Shown piece by piece: positions 8,808 to 17,603 of a stretch of DNA of 64,000 bases. This DNA is from Longitalea luteola (GTDB lineage: Bacteria > Bacteroidota > Bacteroidia > Chitinophagales > Chitinophagaceae), in contig NZ_JAFIQX010000001.1 of the NCBI RefSeq assembly GCF_017356035.1, positions 992,001 to 1,056,000 of the forward strand. The letters run 5' to 3'. The notes beneath the pieces were generated by a model. The model worked only from the letters and a program-made list of their open reading frames with translations, was not told the origin of the DNA and made no database searches. Made by a program: the position numbers and the translations under genes. Position 1 is the first letter of the stretch, and each line of letters opens with the position of its first letter.

Positions 8808-9773
8808 TTAATTGTCTCTCACGGCAGTTCCGCTTTCTGCCAGACAAAGCGGACAAAAACCGCTGGCCCCGCTTGCCATTCTGAACAGGCCTTTTAAGTT
8901 GGCCACCTTGGAAGGATCATCAAAAAGGAAGAACTGGTCCTGGATGGGATGGCGCGGGCATTTGCTCACCAGGCTTTTTAACTGGTAATAGCCATTGTCG
9001 CCGCTATTGCCGTAGTAGGCGCTCATCAAAAGATCGAAGACCTTGCCGTTGTATTGCAGGTTCTTGAACGGACTGGGATTTAGCGTTCTGTTATCTTCAC
9101 CGAGGTAATGTTCGCCATCAGAAAATAATAAAACGCGCACATTGGGGATCTGGTGGCTTTGCATATTGTCGTCGAGCACTGCCTGAATGCGGGGTTTGTA
9201 GTTGCCCAATGCGGTAATGGAAGAGTTGATAAATTGTTGGGTAAAATTAAACGCAACACTCAGGGCCTGATTAATATCGGTGGCGCCTTCTTTCTTCGAC
9301 ATTTTTTCGCGCAGCATTTGTTCAAGACCAGCGGCGTCTTTATACTGGTTCACAATTTCCTGAATACTGGTATAGGGTAACAAGACATCGATCTCATGAT
9401 CAAAGCCAATGATAAGCACATACGCAAACTCCCTCAATGGGTTGCCGGAGAGAGAAAAGATACCGGCAGAAACACTTTTGGCGATCAGGTCGCGCTTGGA
9501 AGTGGGATGTTGGGGAAATGCAGATCCTTTCATAGAGCCCGAACAATCGAGTAACAGAATGGCCAAACCAAGATCTTCCTGTGGGGCAAAAGCGGGAAGC
9601 GCAGGGCTGGTTGAGCTGCCTTGTGTAGTTGAAACATTATTCGATCCCTGTGCGTTTACCAGAATGCTTTCTCCATAAGGGCATTTAGGGCAGAAGTAAC
9701 CGTTTTGTTCAGCATCCTGTTTACTGAATGTATGACTGTTATCAGTACAGCATACCCATGAATTCATGCTCAT
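8808..9773 (-). CDS. vWA domain protein with zinc-ribbon ends (TerY-like)
   Basis: A cytoplasmic protein of 321 residues from the ATG at 9771-9773. The von Willebrand A domain has a complete MIDAS: DCSGS after LAILLL, a Thr-Asp in GATDINQ, and Asp in LLFSDGEH. Cys pairs flank it: CC and CPKC in the first 40 residues and CPLC near the end, together likely binding zinc. This resembles TerY-type vWA proteins paired with a PP2C phosphatase and a kinase. The open frame extends 10 codons upstream, but the -7 element TAACTTTG lies inside those codons, so I chose the internal start. First gene of the vWA-PP2C-kinase operon. Confidence 0.85.
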   Translation of the reverse strand: MSMNSWVCCTDNSHTFSKQDAEQNGYFCPKCPYGESILVNAQGSNNVSTTQGSSTSPALPAFAPQEDLGLAILLLDCSGSMKGSAFPQHPTSKRDLIAKSVSAGIFSLSGNPLREFAYVLIIGFDHEIDVLLPYTSIQEIVNQYKDAAGLEQMLREKMSKKEGATDINQALSVAFNFTQQFINSSITALGNYKPRIQAVLDDNMQSHQIPNVRVLLFSDGEHYLGEDNRTLNPSPFKNLQYNGKVFDLLMSAYYGNSGDNGYYQLKSLVSKCPRHPIQDQFFLFDDPSKVANLKGLFRMASGASGFCPLCLAESGTAVRDN

Positions 9774-9791
9774 AATTGCGGGGTTTGCCGC

Positions 9792-9799
9792 CAAAGTTA
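9792..9799 (-). promoter_or_regulatory. -7 element of the vWA-PP2C-kinase operon
   Basis: TAACTTTG on the minus strand is an exact match to TAnnTTTG, 19 bases before the chosen vWA start. A TTG lies 14 bases further upstream, shorter than the usual 17-23, so the -33 half is uncertain. Confidence 0.5.
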
Positions 9800-9859
9800 G
9801 CATTAGGGTAAAGCAATAAAATGGGTGTTTTCACCTGTTTTGCTTTTAGGAAGAGGGAG

Positions 9860-9917
9860 AAAAAAATCAGGTGAGTCACCCGTCTTCCGATAGCTATCAG
9901 ATGGCGGATAACTCACC
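9860..9917 (-). terminator. Terminator of the beta-helix protein gene
   Basis: GGTGAGT (870-876 of the 9 kb block, i.e. 9870-9876) pairs with ACTCACC (9911-9917), enclosing an inner CCGATAGCTATC palindrome region. Read on the minus strand the stem is followed by a T-run at 9861-9866. It lies directly after the stop of the 9926-12022 gene. Confidence 0.65.
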
Positions 9918-9925
9918 CGTTTGTT

Positions 9926-12022
9926 CTACCGCTTTAACAACTTCATTACTTCATTCGTCTTTGATCCGGTTATTCTCAGGAAGTAAAGGCCTGGCTTCAG
10001 TCCCAGCGGCGAAAGGTTTAGCGGTTTCATATTTCCGCCGGTAAACTGATGTCTTGCCTTGTAGAGGAGCGTACCTGATTCATTCAGCAGCTGTACTTCC
10101 ACATCTTCGGTGCTGAATGTACCGGTGGTGTTTTCCTGCTTTTGAATATACAATTGGTTTTGCAGTGGAACCGGGTAGGCGAGCAGCCGGTTCTTTTCCA
10201 CAACAGGCTGCGTTGTTTGTGTTACATACTGCCGGGCCGCTGTTGCTGGAACAATGGCAATACCATTGATCTGCGGATTACCGGTTACCGCTACGAAGTC
10301 AAGATCGAGTGTGCCATCGGTTACAGTAACGTTAATGGTTTCTTTATGCGCATTGCGGTACCCGGCGGCGGCGTAAATATCAAAATTATCCAGACGCACA
10401 GTGCCTTCCGCCTGCACATCGAATACGCGCAGTCCGGCCGCCTGGTTGCTGTTCTCGGCAAAGTATAACCGCACTTCATAGGTTCCATTGCTTACGGGGA
10501 AATTATAGTTCACCTGGGTGCCGCCGAATGCAGCATAGCGGTTTGTGCTGAAGATCTGGGAAGGCGCATCCGTGGTATTGGTTCCACCCCAGGGCTGATC
10601 ACTGCCCGTGGTGTAATTAGGAGAGGCAGGGTCGAGCCAGGCACAGGGATCTGTTTGTTTGTCTTTTTCCCAGGGAATAGGTGTGGCTGCTACCTCTAAC
10701 CCGCCTGCATTAACGCGATACAGCACTGTAGGGCCGGGTGTTCCCTGAAATTCATAGGCGCCTGCGTCATAAGCGGCTACCGGCCGTGGACGGTTCTCAA
10801 AATCGAAGGGAATGCTAAAGCCGGTTGGATTCACGCCGGCATTGATGGCCACAGAGCCTGTGAGCAGATCATAATTACCGGCAGCTGCATTTTCAAAATT
10901 GAAAGGCGCGGCAGTTGTTCTGATCACATTGCCGCTGACCACCATGGTGCCGCTCATTCTGTCGAATGCGGTATCGGTGGCAGTGCGTACGATCGCATTG
11001 TTTTGAATATAGCCCGTGCAGGCAACGGTGGGGTCGAACCGGATCACCGGCTGGGTGCTGCTGCCCATCAGTATGGTGTTGTTCACATAATAAAAGTGCT
11101 TTCCTGCTTCGGATGTAGGGTGACCACTGTAAATGGCCATCTCACCCGGATTGACGATCACATTATTGTATACATATACATTTCCCACGCCCAATACTGT
11201 TATACCATTCGCTACCGGATCTTCTATATAATTATTGTAAAATGAACCGGAAAAACCGTTGCCCAATTGTACGCCGCTGCGCTGGTTGGCCAGGTTTAAC
11301 AGGCCCGGATCGATGACCCGGTTATTATAGATCTTGGCTTTTCCTGAATAGGTGCAGCCGATCTGTATACCTTCGCGGCCGGTGCGTTCAGTGATGTTGT
11401 CATACAGTTCCAGCGTGTCTATGTCGTGCTGATCGCCATCTACCGCCCAGTTAAAATGCCCGATATAAAAACCTTCACCGGTTCGCTGGTCGTGCATATA
11501 ATTATGGTGGAATTTTACATTGCGCATGACAAAAGTTCCGCGGCCGGAATTATCTGTTTTCGCCATGATGCCGGCAAACCCCGAGTTTTTGATCTCCAGA
11601 TGATCTACTTCGAAATTGGTACTTAAGGCCTCCAGTTGCATGCCCTGGGCGGCGCTGTCTACTACAATGCCATAAAGATCACTGCTGCCTGTACCGGTGA
11701 TCCGGAAGTGTTTGGAACCCTGGAACTTGATGCCGTAGGAAAGGCCTGAGGCCAGACTGAAAGTGACTTTGCCCCCGCAGTTAATGAATACAATGGGATT
11801 AGCGGCTGTACCATTTACGTTAGTAATCAGCAGATTCCTGGTACGAACACCTGCCGCCAGGCATACCGTATCACCAGGTTGTACCGTTGATGCATTGAAC
11901 GATTGCTGGGTAAGAGGAATAGTTACGGCGCAATTACAGTTTTGCGCATACGCCTCTGCTGTACATACGAAACAAGCCAGCAGGGTTATGCCGGCGTTTC
12001 TCCACGTAAATTTCCTAAACAT
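9926..12022 (-). CDS. Secreted beta-helix and malectin-domain protein with type IX sorting signal
   Basis: A 698-residue exported protein. A signal peptide ends near residue 26 (AEAYAQ). Residues 40-430 form a right-handed parallel beta-helix of the pectate-lyase/inverting-hydrolase type, with repeating N-rich turns (NNRVIDPG, YNNYIEDP, YNNVIVNPG). Residues about 435-605 resemble a malectin-like carbohydrate-binding domain (VLYRVNAGG, then YEVRLYFAE). The last 80 residues are a type A type IX secretion sorting domain (YPVPLQNQLYIQ, then LKPGLYFLRI). It is therefore likely surface-attached or released and binds or cleaves a polysaccharide. No catalytic residues can be assigned with confidence, so the enzyme activity is open. 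Confidence 0.85.
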   Translation of the reverse strand: MFRKFTWRNAGITLLACFVCTAEAYAQNCNCAVTIPLTQQSFNASTVQPGDTVCLAAGVRTRNLLITNVNGTAANPIVFINCGGKVTFSLASGLSYGIKFQGSKHFRITGTGSSDLYGIVVDSAAQGMQLEALSTNFEVDHLEIKNSGFAGIMAKTDNSGRGTFVMRNVKFHHNYMHDQRTGEGFYIGHFNWAVDGDQHDIDTLELYDNITERTGREGIQIGCTYSGKAKIYNNRVIDPGLLNLANQRSGVQLGNGFSGSFYNNYIEDPVANGITVLGVGNVYVYNNVIVNPGEMAIYSGHPTSEAGKHFYYVNNTILMGSSTQPVIRFDPTVACTGYIQNNAIVRTATDTAFDRMSGTMVVSGNVIRTTAAPFNFENAAAGNYDLLTGSVAINAGVNPTGFSIPFDFENRPRPVAAYDAGAYEFQGTPGPTVLYRVNAGGLEVAATPIPWEKDKQTDPCAWLDPASPNYTTGSDQPWGGTNTTDAPSQIFSTNRYAAFGGTQVNYNFPVSNGTYEVRLYFAENSNQAAGLRVFDVQAEGTVRLDNFDIYAAAGYRNAHKETINVTVTDGTLDLDFVAVTGNPQINGIAIVPATAARQYVTQTTQPVVEKNRLLAYPVPLQNQLYIQKQENTTGTFSTEDVEVQLLNESGTLLYKARHQFTGGNMKPLNLSPLGLKPGLYFLRITGSKTNEVMKLLKR

Positions 12023-12512
12023 ACAACTTGATTTTATAAATGAATAATGATAAAGCCAACGTGCGGGTAGGCACCAGTGGAGCGTTATAAGGTTACCAGC
12101 AATAAGTGTGAATATGATCGTAGCGGGGATCTGCCTGACGGCGGAGTGATGAACAGAAATTTTTATGCCTGAACAGGTGGGCGAAACTCGGCTAACTGGC
12201 AGGCATCAGTGATTTATATAATGCGTTATTCAAGGCCAGTTATGTTTATACCATTTAAAATTTTTATATCAGGTTTTCTTGTTGTTTTTCACATATTCAC
12301 CGATTACCGTGCCTGAGCCGGTCAGGTAAAATCTTTCCCATTCCATTTTTAAAAAAATACCCATATGCCTTTCCGTAAAAGGAACGAAATTTGTTAGTAA
12401 GCCGGTGATTTCGTCTGCCGAATTCCATTCTTCTTGCTGTTGTTAATCCCATGACAGCTTCGGGGTATCAGTTCGTTTCCGGCATGTGTTAACTATTATA
12501 CAATAACCTAAT
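12023..12512. other. Divergent intergenic region of 490 bases
   Basis: It separates the minus-strand beta-helix gene from the plus-strand RHS gene and should carry both promoters. I see no exact TTG/TAnnTTTG pair, no RNA-like structure and no open frame with coding character. Confidence 0.6.
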
Positions 12513-15500
12513 ATGTACTTTGCGAACACGCACCTTAAGCCTGTGATCGGGATTGACCTCCATTTTGTGAATACGCCGATTCCGTTTATTCCGCTTCCTC
12601 ATCCATACATCGGCCTGGTAATTGATCCCTTTGATTATATCCCTTTTATTGGCGCAACGGTAAAAGTGAATAATGTACCTCGTGGTAATGCCGATACCGC
12701 TGGGATGATCATTACGTTTATACACATCCCTTTTGGCATTGGCTTTTCCCTGATCCCTGTGATTGGCCACGACAGCACCAATTTCTTTGGCAGCAAAACG
12801 GTGTCGGTAGATGGCGCTCCCATGAGCGGCTCGGGCTACATGCTCATGACCTGTAACGACATTGGTTTGCCGCTTTCGTTCAGGCCGGGTAAAAAATTCA
12901 AACCCATTCCTTCCTTATATTTACCCACTTCATTTTGTATCCCTTTACAATGGGGTAAACCGGTGATGGTAGGCGGACCGCTGGTGCCCAACTTCAGCCT
13001 GATGGCGTTATTGAAAGCTTTTGCCTTTGGTTCCTTCCTGAAGGTTTTTGGTAAAGCAGGCGGCAAAATGCTAAAAGCCTTAAACAATAAGTTGCTTAAA
13101 AGATTCCCGGCTACCAGTAAGCTAAGCAGCAAACTGTGTAAAATGGGCTTCGATCCCGTTGATCTCATCACCGGCCGCGTTACATACGAATATACCGATA
13201 TTGAACTGCCAGGCCCCATCCCTTTGACGTTCAGCCGCTGCTGGGATAGCGATTCAGACGTTGCAGGTCCACTGGGCCATGGTGTTCACCTGAGCTACGA
13301 TCGCTGGATACAGGAATGGCCCGATGAGGATTGTTTGTCATTAATGATGGCCGATGGCCGCCTGGTCGTTTTTCCATGGCTGGCTGCAGGAGATGAGTAC
13401 TATCATCCGCAGGAAAAAATACTTTTGCGCCGCAAACAAAACGGTCACTTTTTGCTGGAAGACTATAATGAAGAGCGCTACTATCATTTTAATTATGATA
13501 CAATACCGGGTACCTGGCGTTTGTCCTTTATTGAAAATTACAGCGGCAACCGCATTCAGTTACATTATAACGGCCGTCATTTAAATGCGATCACCGACAG
13601 TGTTGGGAGGCAACTGTTCTTTACGCTCGACAAACAACGGCGTATTACCGGGGTAACACTCCGGCATAAGAACATTGAGCAAACGCTGGTGAGCTATAGC
13701 TATAATGAAGCCGGTGATCTGGTCGCTATTGCCGACGGCCTGAACCAGCAGGTGCATCTTGAATACCAGGATCACCTGATGGTAAAAAAGACCGACCGGA
13801 ACGGCCAATCATTTTACTGGGAATATGATAATAAAAAGCGCTGTGTGCATACCTGGGGCGATGGTGGCTTGCTGGAAGGTTTTATTGAATACAGGAAAGG
13901 GTATAATGTAGTCACCAATTCGTTAGGTGAAACAACTACTTACTATTACGATGAGAACAATCTCTGTGTACAGGAAACCGATCATTATGGCAATCACCGG
14001 TATACAGAATATACCGAAACCTTTGACCTGTACCGCGAGATTGACGAAGCCGGCTTTATTACCGGTTATACATACAATGAACGGGGCATGTTACAGGCAA
14101 GAACGGCTCCCGATGGCAGCAGCGTACAGATTCAATACAATGAGTATAACCAGCCCGTTTTAATTATCCATCCCGATGGCAGCAGCCAGACCTTTGGCTA
14201 TGATGCTGCCCGCCGTTTGCAGTTTGTGAATTATCCCAATGGTAAAACAACTGCCTACGAATACAATGAAGAGGGACAGTTGACCAGCGTCACTGAACCA
14301 GGTAATCGAAAAACAATACTGAGCTACGATGAAGATGAGAACCTGAGCAGTTTGCAATGGCCGGATGGTGCAGTCGCCAGCTGGAAATATGATGCCCTGG
14401 GTAACTGCATTCAATCTGCCGATACATCAGGGCATGTACGGCAGTTCCGTTACGATCAACTGAACCGCCTGAGCCATTTATATCTGCCCGATGGTAATCA
14501 TGTAAAGCTGGTTTACAATGCATATGAAGAAGTGGTTCAGGCAGCTGACAAACATGGCGAGGTACAATTCGAATATACGCCGCTGGGAAAACTGGCAAAA
14601 CGGAAAGAGCATGGAGTAGAGCAGCAATACCTGTACGATACACAACAAAGACTTACCGCTGTTGTAAACGAAGCAGGCGGGCATTATACCTTCAGCTATA
14701 ACAAACGGGGCGAAATTATCAATGAAACCGGCTTTGGGGGTGTGCAGAAACAATACGAGCGCGATGTCACCGGTAAAATAGTGAAGATCGTACGCAGGGG
14801 TGGACTGTTCACCAATTATGAATATGATGCCAATGGCCGTATCATTCGCGTGGAGCATGAAGATGGCAGCTGGGAGCTGTACAGGTATGATAGAAATGGC
14901 CGTCTGGCAGAGGCGATCAATGAGCACAGCCAGGTGCGGTTCAAACGCAATAAAATGGGCTATGTGCACACCGAGCAGCAGGACGAATACGTGGTGGAAA
15001 GCGTTTACGACAATTCGGGCCACCGCATACAGCTAACCAGCAACCTGGGTGCTGCTATACAATTGCAGCGCAATAAGAGTGGACAGGTAACGCATCTGCA
15101 GGCAAAACAACAGCAGCAGTTATGGGAAGCCCATTTCAAATACAGCCCGGCCGACCAGGAAATAGAACGGTTATTGCCTGGTGGAATTACCAGCGAATGG
15201 CAATATGATCGCGCTCACCGCCCGGGTGAGCATAAAATAACGCAACGCGGCACCGTACAAAGCTGGAAGAAATATACCTGGGATGTGAACGACCGGTTGA
15301 CCAATATATTTGAAGCCATCTCGCAGAGCAATACCCGTTTCAAGCATGATCAACTCGGCAACCTGGTATTTGCACAATATGCCGATAATAATATTGTGCA
15401 CCGTGTTACCGATAGTACCGGGAATATTTATGAAACCACATCAAAAACAGATCGCAGCTACGACAGCAGCGGCGCCCTGCTTGAAAATAACAACTACATT

Positions 15501-16526
15501 TTTACATACGATGCAGATGGCCGTCTGTTACACAAAACCGAAAAGGCAACGCTTAAGAGAACGCAATACGAGTGGTATGCCAATGGGCAGTTGCATAAAG
15601 TGGTGCGGCCTGATGGTAAAGTGGTGACATTTACCTATGATGCGCTGGGGCGGCGGATATCAAAAACATTTGATGGAACCATAACACGTTGGGTTTGGGA
15701 TGGAGACAACATTTTGCATGAATGGAGTTACCCGGAAACAGAAAAGCCACAGGCGGTAGTGAATGAGTGGGGAGCCATCAGTTACGCTACGCAGGAGCCT
15801 AACCCGGCCAATGCCGGGGCCGCGGTGAAAGCCATAACCTGGGTGTTTGAACCGGATAGTCACAGGCTCGCCGCCAAAATAGCGAATGGCGCTGCTTACA
15901 GTGTTATAACCGATCATGTGGGAGCACCCCAATGGGTATATGATGCGGAAGGAAAAAAAAATTGGGAAGGGGTACTGGATATTTACGGAAGAGTAAGACC
16001 TTTATGCGGCAGCCGCAGCGACATGCCGTTCAGGTACCAGGGGCAGTATGAAGATGTGGAGACGGGGTTGTATTATAACAGGTTCAGGTATTATGATCCA
16101 GAACAGGGAAATTATATTAGCCAGGATCCGATTGGATTGGCGGGCAGTAATCCTACCTTGTATGGTTATGTGAACGATCCCAACGTTTTTATAGACCCGT
16201 TTGGTTTAAATGCAAAACCTGAATCGGCCAAGGCATTTGAAGCAAGAATATCAAAAATGCCTCCCGGCGAAAGGGTCATTGCAGTGAATGGAAAAGTAGC
16301 TAAGGTTGCCCGGAAAAATGGCTGGGAAAAAGACACGAAGATTACCCGGTTAAATAACCGAGATGTTTACAGGGATGCGGAGGGTAATCTGTATGCAGCA
16401 GATACCCAACATGGAAGAATTGAATATAATGATAAACGAGGAAAGCATTTAGGAGAGTATGATATTGATGGTGTTAAACAAAAGCCGGCTGACACTTCCG
16501 GTAAACATGATCTAAGATGTGGTTAA
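12513..16526 (+). CDS. PAAR-like/RHS polymorphic toxin with colicin E3-type rRNase C-terminus
   Basis: A 1337-residue toxin carrier. Residues 1-150 are a PAAR-like N-terminal region (KPVIGIDLHF, IPHP-type repeats, then GPLVPNF) that would cap a secretion spike. DPVDLITGRVTYEYTD near residue 215 opens the RHS module, followed by many YD repeats and the conserved RHS core end (RYQGQYEDVETGLYYNRFRY, then DPIGLAG and DPFGLN), where self-cleavage normally happens. The last 104 residues (from 16212) replace this with a cytotoxic domain: DTQHGRIE gives Asp1297, His1300 and Glu1304 in the DxxHxxxE spacing of the colicin E3 16S rRNase, followed by KRGKHLGEYD and KPAD. Expected to cut ribosomal RNA in rival cells. 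The probable immunity gene starts 9 bases later. The tip looks more AT-rich than the shell, as usual for swapped toxin tips. Confidence 0.92.
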   Translation: MYFANTHLKPVIGIDLHFVNTPIPFIPLPHPYIGLVIDPFDYIPFIGATVKVNNVPRGNADTAGMIITFIHIPFGIGFSLIPVIGHDSTNFFGSKTVSVDGAPMSGSGYMLMTCNDIGLPLSFRPGKKFKPIPSLYLPTSFCIPLQWGKPVMVGGPLVPNFSLMALLKAFAFGSFLKVFGKAGGKMLKALNNKLLKRFPATSKLSSKLCKMGFDPVDLITGRVTYEYTDIELPGPIPLTFSRCWDSDSDVAGPLGHGVHLSYDRWIQEWPDEDCLSLMMADGRLVVFPWLAAGDEYYHPQEKILLRRKQNGHFLLEDYNEERYYHFNYDTIPGTWRLSFIENYSGNRIQLHYNGRHLNAITDSVGRQLFFTLDKQRRITGVTLRHKNIEQTLVSYSYNEAGDLVAIADGLNQQVHLEYQDHLMVKKTDRNGQSFYWEYDNKKRCVHTWGDGGLLEGFIEYRKGYNVVTNSLGETTTYYYDENNLCVQETDHYGNHRYTEYTETFDLYREIDEAGFITGYTYNERGMLQARTAPDGSSVQIQYNEYNQPVLIIHPDGSSQTFGYDAARRLQFVNYPNGKTTAYEYNEEGQLTSVTEPGNRKTILSYDEDENLSSLQWPDGAVASWKYDALGNCIQSADTSGHVRQFRYDQLNRLSHLYLPDGNHVKLVYNAYEEVVQAADKHGEVQFEYTPLGKLAKRKEHGVEQQYLYDTQQRLTAVVNEAGGHYTFSYNKRGEIINETGFGGVQKQYERDVTGKIVKIVRRGGLFTNYEYDANGRIIRVEHEDGSWELYRYDRNGRLAEAINEHSQVRFKRNKMGYVHTEQQDEYVVESVYDNSGHRIQLTSNLGAAIQLQRNKSGQVTHLQAKQQQQLWEAHFKYSPADQEIERLLPGGITSEWQYDRAHRPGEHKITQRGTVQSWKKYTWDVNDRLTNIFEAISQSNTRFKHDQLGNLVFAQYADNNIVHRVTDSTGNIYETTSKTDRSYDSSGALLENNNYIFTYDADGRLLHKTEKATLKRTQYEWYANGQLHKVVRPDGKVVTFTYDALGRRISKTFDGTITRWVWDGDNILHEWSYPETEKPQAVVNEWGAISYATQEPNPANAGAAVKAITWVFEPDSHRLAAKIANGAAYSVITDHVGAPQWVYDAEGKKNWEGVLDIYGRVRPLCGSRSDMPFRYQGQYEDVETGLYYNRFRYYDPEQGNYISQDPIGLAGSNPTLYGYVNDPNVFIDPFGLNAKPESAKAFEARISKMPPGERVIAVNGKVAKVARKNGWEKDTKITRLNNRDVYRDAEGNLYAADTQHGRIEYNDKRGKHLGEYDIDGVKQKPADTSGKHDLRCG

Positions 16527-16534
16527 AATAAAAT

Positions 16535-16864
16535 ATGAAAAATATAAAGTTAGTCGATTCAAAAGAGGACCTTGTTCGCGGTTCAATCTTAAGATGCAAA
16601 GGAAAATATCCTTATGAAGATTATGTGGACTTTATGGTAATTGAGCAACAGGAGCACTATTCGCTACTTGTAATATCAGGATATAAAGCCGGATTGACAT
16701 ATGTGCAATTGCCAGAAGAATCTGTTCCTAAAAACAATGAAGGCTATGCTATAAGTATTGAGTGGTTAAAATTAAACTGGAATAAATGGGGATACATTGA
16801 TTGTCCCGTTACGGATGTCCATATATTATTTAAGGAACCTCCAAGCAGTTTTGAGGATAATTAA
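16535..16864 (+). CDS. Probable immunity protein for the RHS toxin (Imm45-like)
   Basis: A 109-residue acidic cytoplasmic protein starting 9 bases after the toxin stop. The pattern RGSILRCKGKYPYEDY with a conserved Trp-rich end (IEWLKLNWNKWGY) recalls immunity family Imm45 from polymorphic toxin systems; this is recognition from memory and not a computed match. Position, size and AT-rich composition fit a cognate inhibitor protecting the producer from the E3-like rRNase. If not Imm45, another small immunity fold is still the best guess. Confidence 0.7.
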   Translation: MKNIKLVDSKEDLVRGSILRCKGKYPYEDYVDFMVIEQQEHYSLLVISGYKAGLTYVQLPEESVPKNNEGYAISIEWLKLNWNKWGYIDCPVTDVHILFKEPPSSFEDN

Positions 16865-16934
16865 AATCCTCCTGCAAAAAACTCCACCAACCTTTGCCTG
16901 GGATTTCGTAACTTATGTATATAAATTTCAGTTT

Positions 16935-17099
16935 ATGAAAAGAATTGTGGTGGTCATCATTCTGATTGCCTTTATTGGGGCAGTGGCATTTGCCAGGCTG
17001 AGCCGGACAACCAGAACTGAAAAACAAAAAGCGCCCGTTAAACAGGAGCAGAAGAACGAACAGAAAAAAGAATACAAGCGGCACTGCATGTTCTCCTGA
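16935..17099 (+). CDS. Small single-pass membrane protein
   Basis: A 54-residue frame starting at ATG 16935 (MKRIVVVIILIAFIGAVAFA). A strong N-terminal membrane helix is followed by a Lys/Gln/Glu-rich cytoplasmic or periplasmic tail with one Cys near the end. Function unknown. It follows the immunity gene by 70 bases and is followed by a terminator, which supports it as the last gene of the toxin transcript. Confidence 0.5.
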   Translation: MKRIVVVIILIAFIGAVAFARLSRTTRTEKQKAPVKQEQKNEQKKEYKRHCMFS

Positions 17100-17150
17100 A
17101 TTACATGAAAGAAGAAAGGCATTTACTGTCTGGGTAGCCGGTCAACATTG

Positions 17151-17175
17151 AGCAGGTCACTGGCCTGCTTTTTTT
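17151..17175 (+). terminator. Rho-independent terminator
   Basis: AGCAGG (17151-17156) pairs with CCTGCT (17164-17169) around a 7-base loop, followed by seven T (17169-17175). It ends the RHS toxin/immunity transcript ahead of the thioredoxin gene. Confidence 0.75.
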
Positions 17176-17223
17176 ATATTTATAAACGAACTGGTTAAGC
17201 AAGCTTCATAAAACGATGGAACT

Positions 17224-17523
17224 ATGAAAGAGAATTTTTTAAATATCCTGAACGACAGCAAACCGGTGTTGGTGGATTTTTTTGCAGAATGGTGCGGCCC
17301 CTGTAAAATGCAGGCGCCGGTATTGCAGGAAGTGAAATCTATAGTAGGGGATAAGGTGCGGATCATTAAGATCGATGTAGACAGATCGCCGGCCGTTGCC
17401 CAGCAATACCAGATCAGCGGCGTGCCAACCCTGATCCTGTTCAGGAACGGCCAACCGGTTTGGCGGCAATCAGGCCTGGCCAGTAAAAAGCAATTGGTTG
17501 ATCTTATTCAACAGTATGTATAG
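17224..17523 (+). CDS. Thioredoxin
   Basis: Cytoplasmic thiol-disulfide reductase of 99 residues, slightly shorter than the usual 105-110. The redox motif WCGPC is at residues 23-27 and the cis-Pro loop GVPTL at 66-70. No signal peptide. It keeps the full thioredoxin fold and the KIDVD segment. It stands alone between the toxin locus and a lipoprotein gene, so no partner is indicated. Confidence 0.95.
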   Translation: MKENFLNILNDSKPVLVDFFAEWCGPCKMQAPVLQEVKSIVGDKVRIIKIDVDRSPAVAQQYQISGVPTLILFRNGQPVWRQSGLASKKQLVDLIQQYV

Positions 17524-17550
17524 GCAGGATGGGAATGTAAACTGCTGTTG

Positions 17551-17581
17551 TTGCGAATGTTAAGAATGAATATTAATTTTA
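17551..17581 (+). promoter_or_regulatory. Promoter of the lipoprotein gene
   Basis: TTG (17551-17553), a 20-base spacer and TAATTTTA (17574-17581) fit the Bacteroidota promoter pattern with one mismatch at the last base. It lies 23 bases before the ATG at 17604. Confidence 0.6.
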
Positions 17582-17603
17582 GCGCGGCAATACCTATACA
17601 TAT

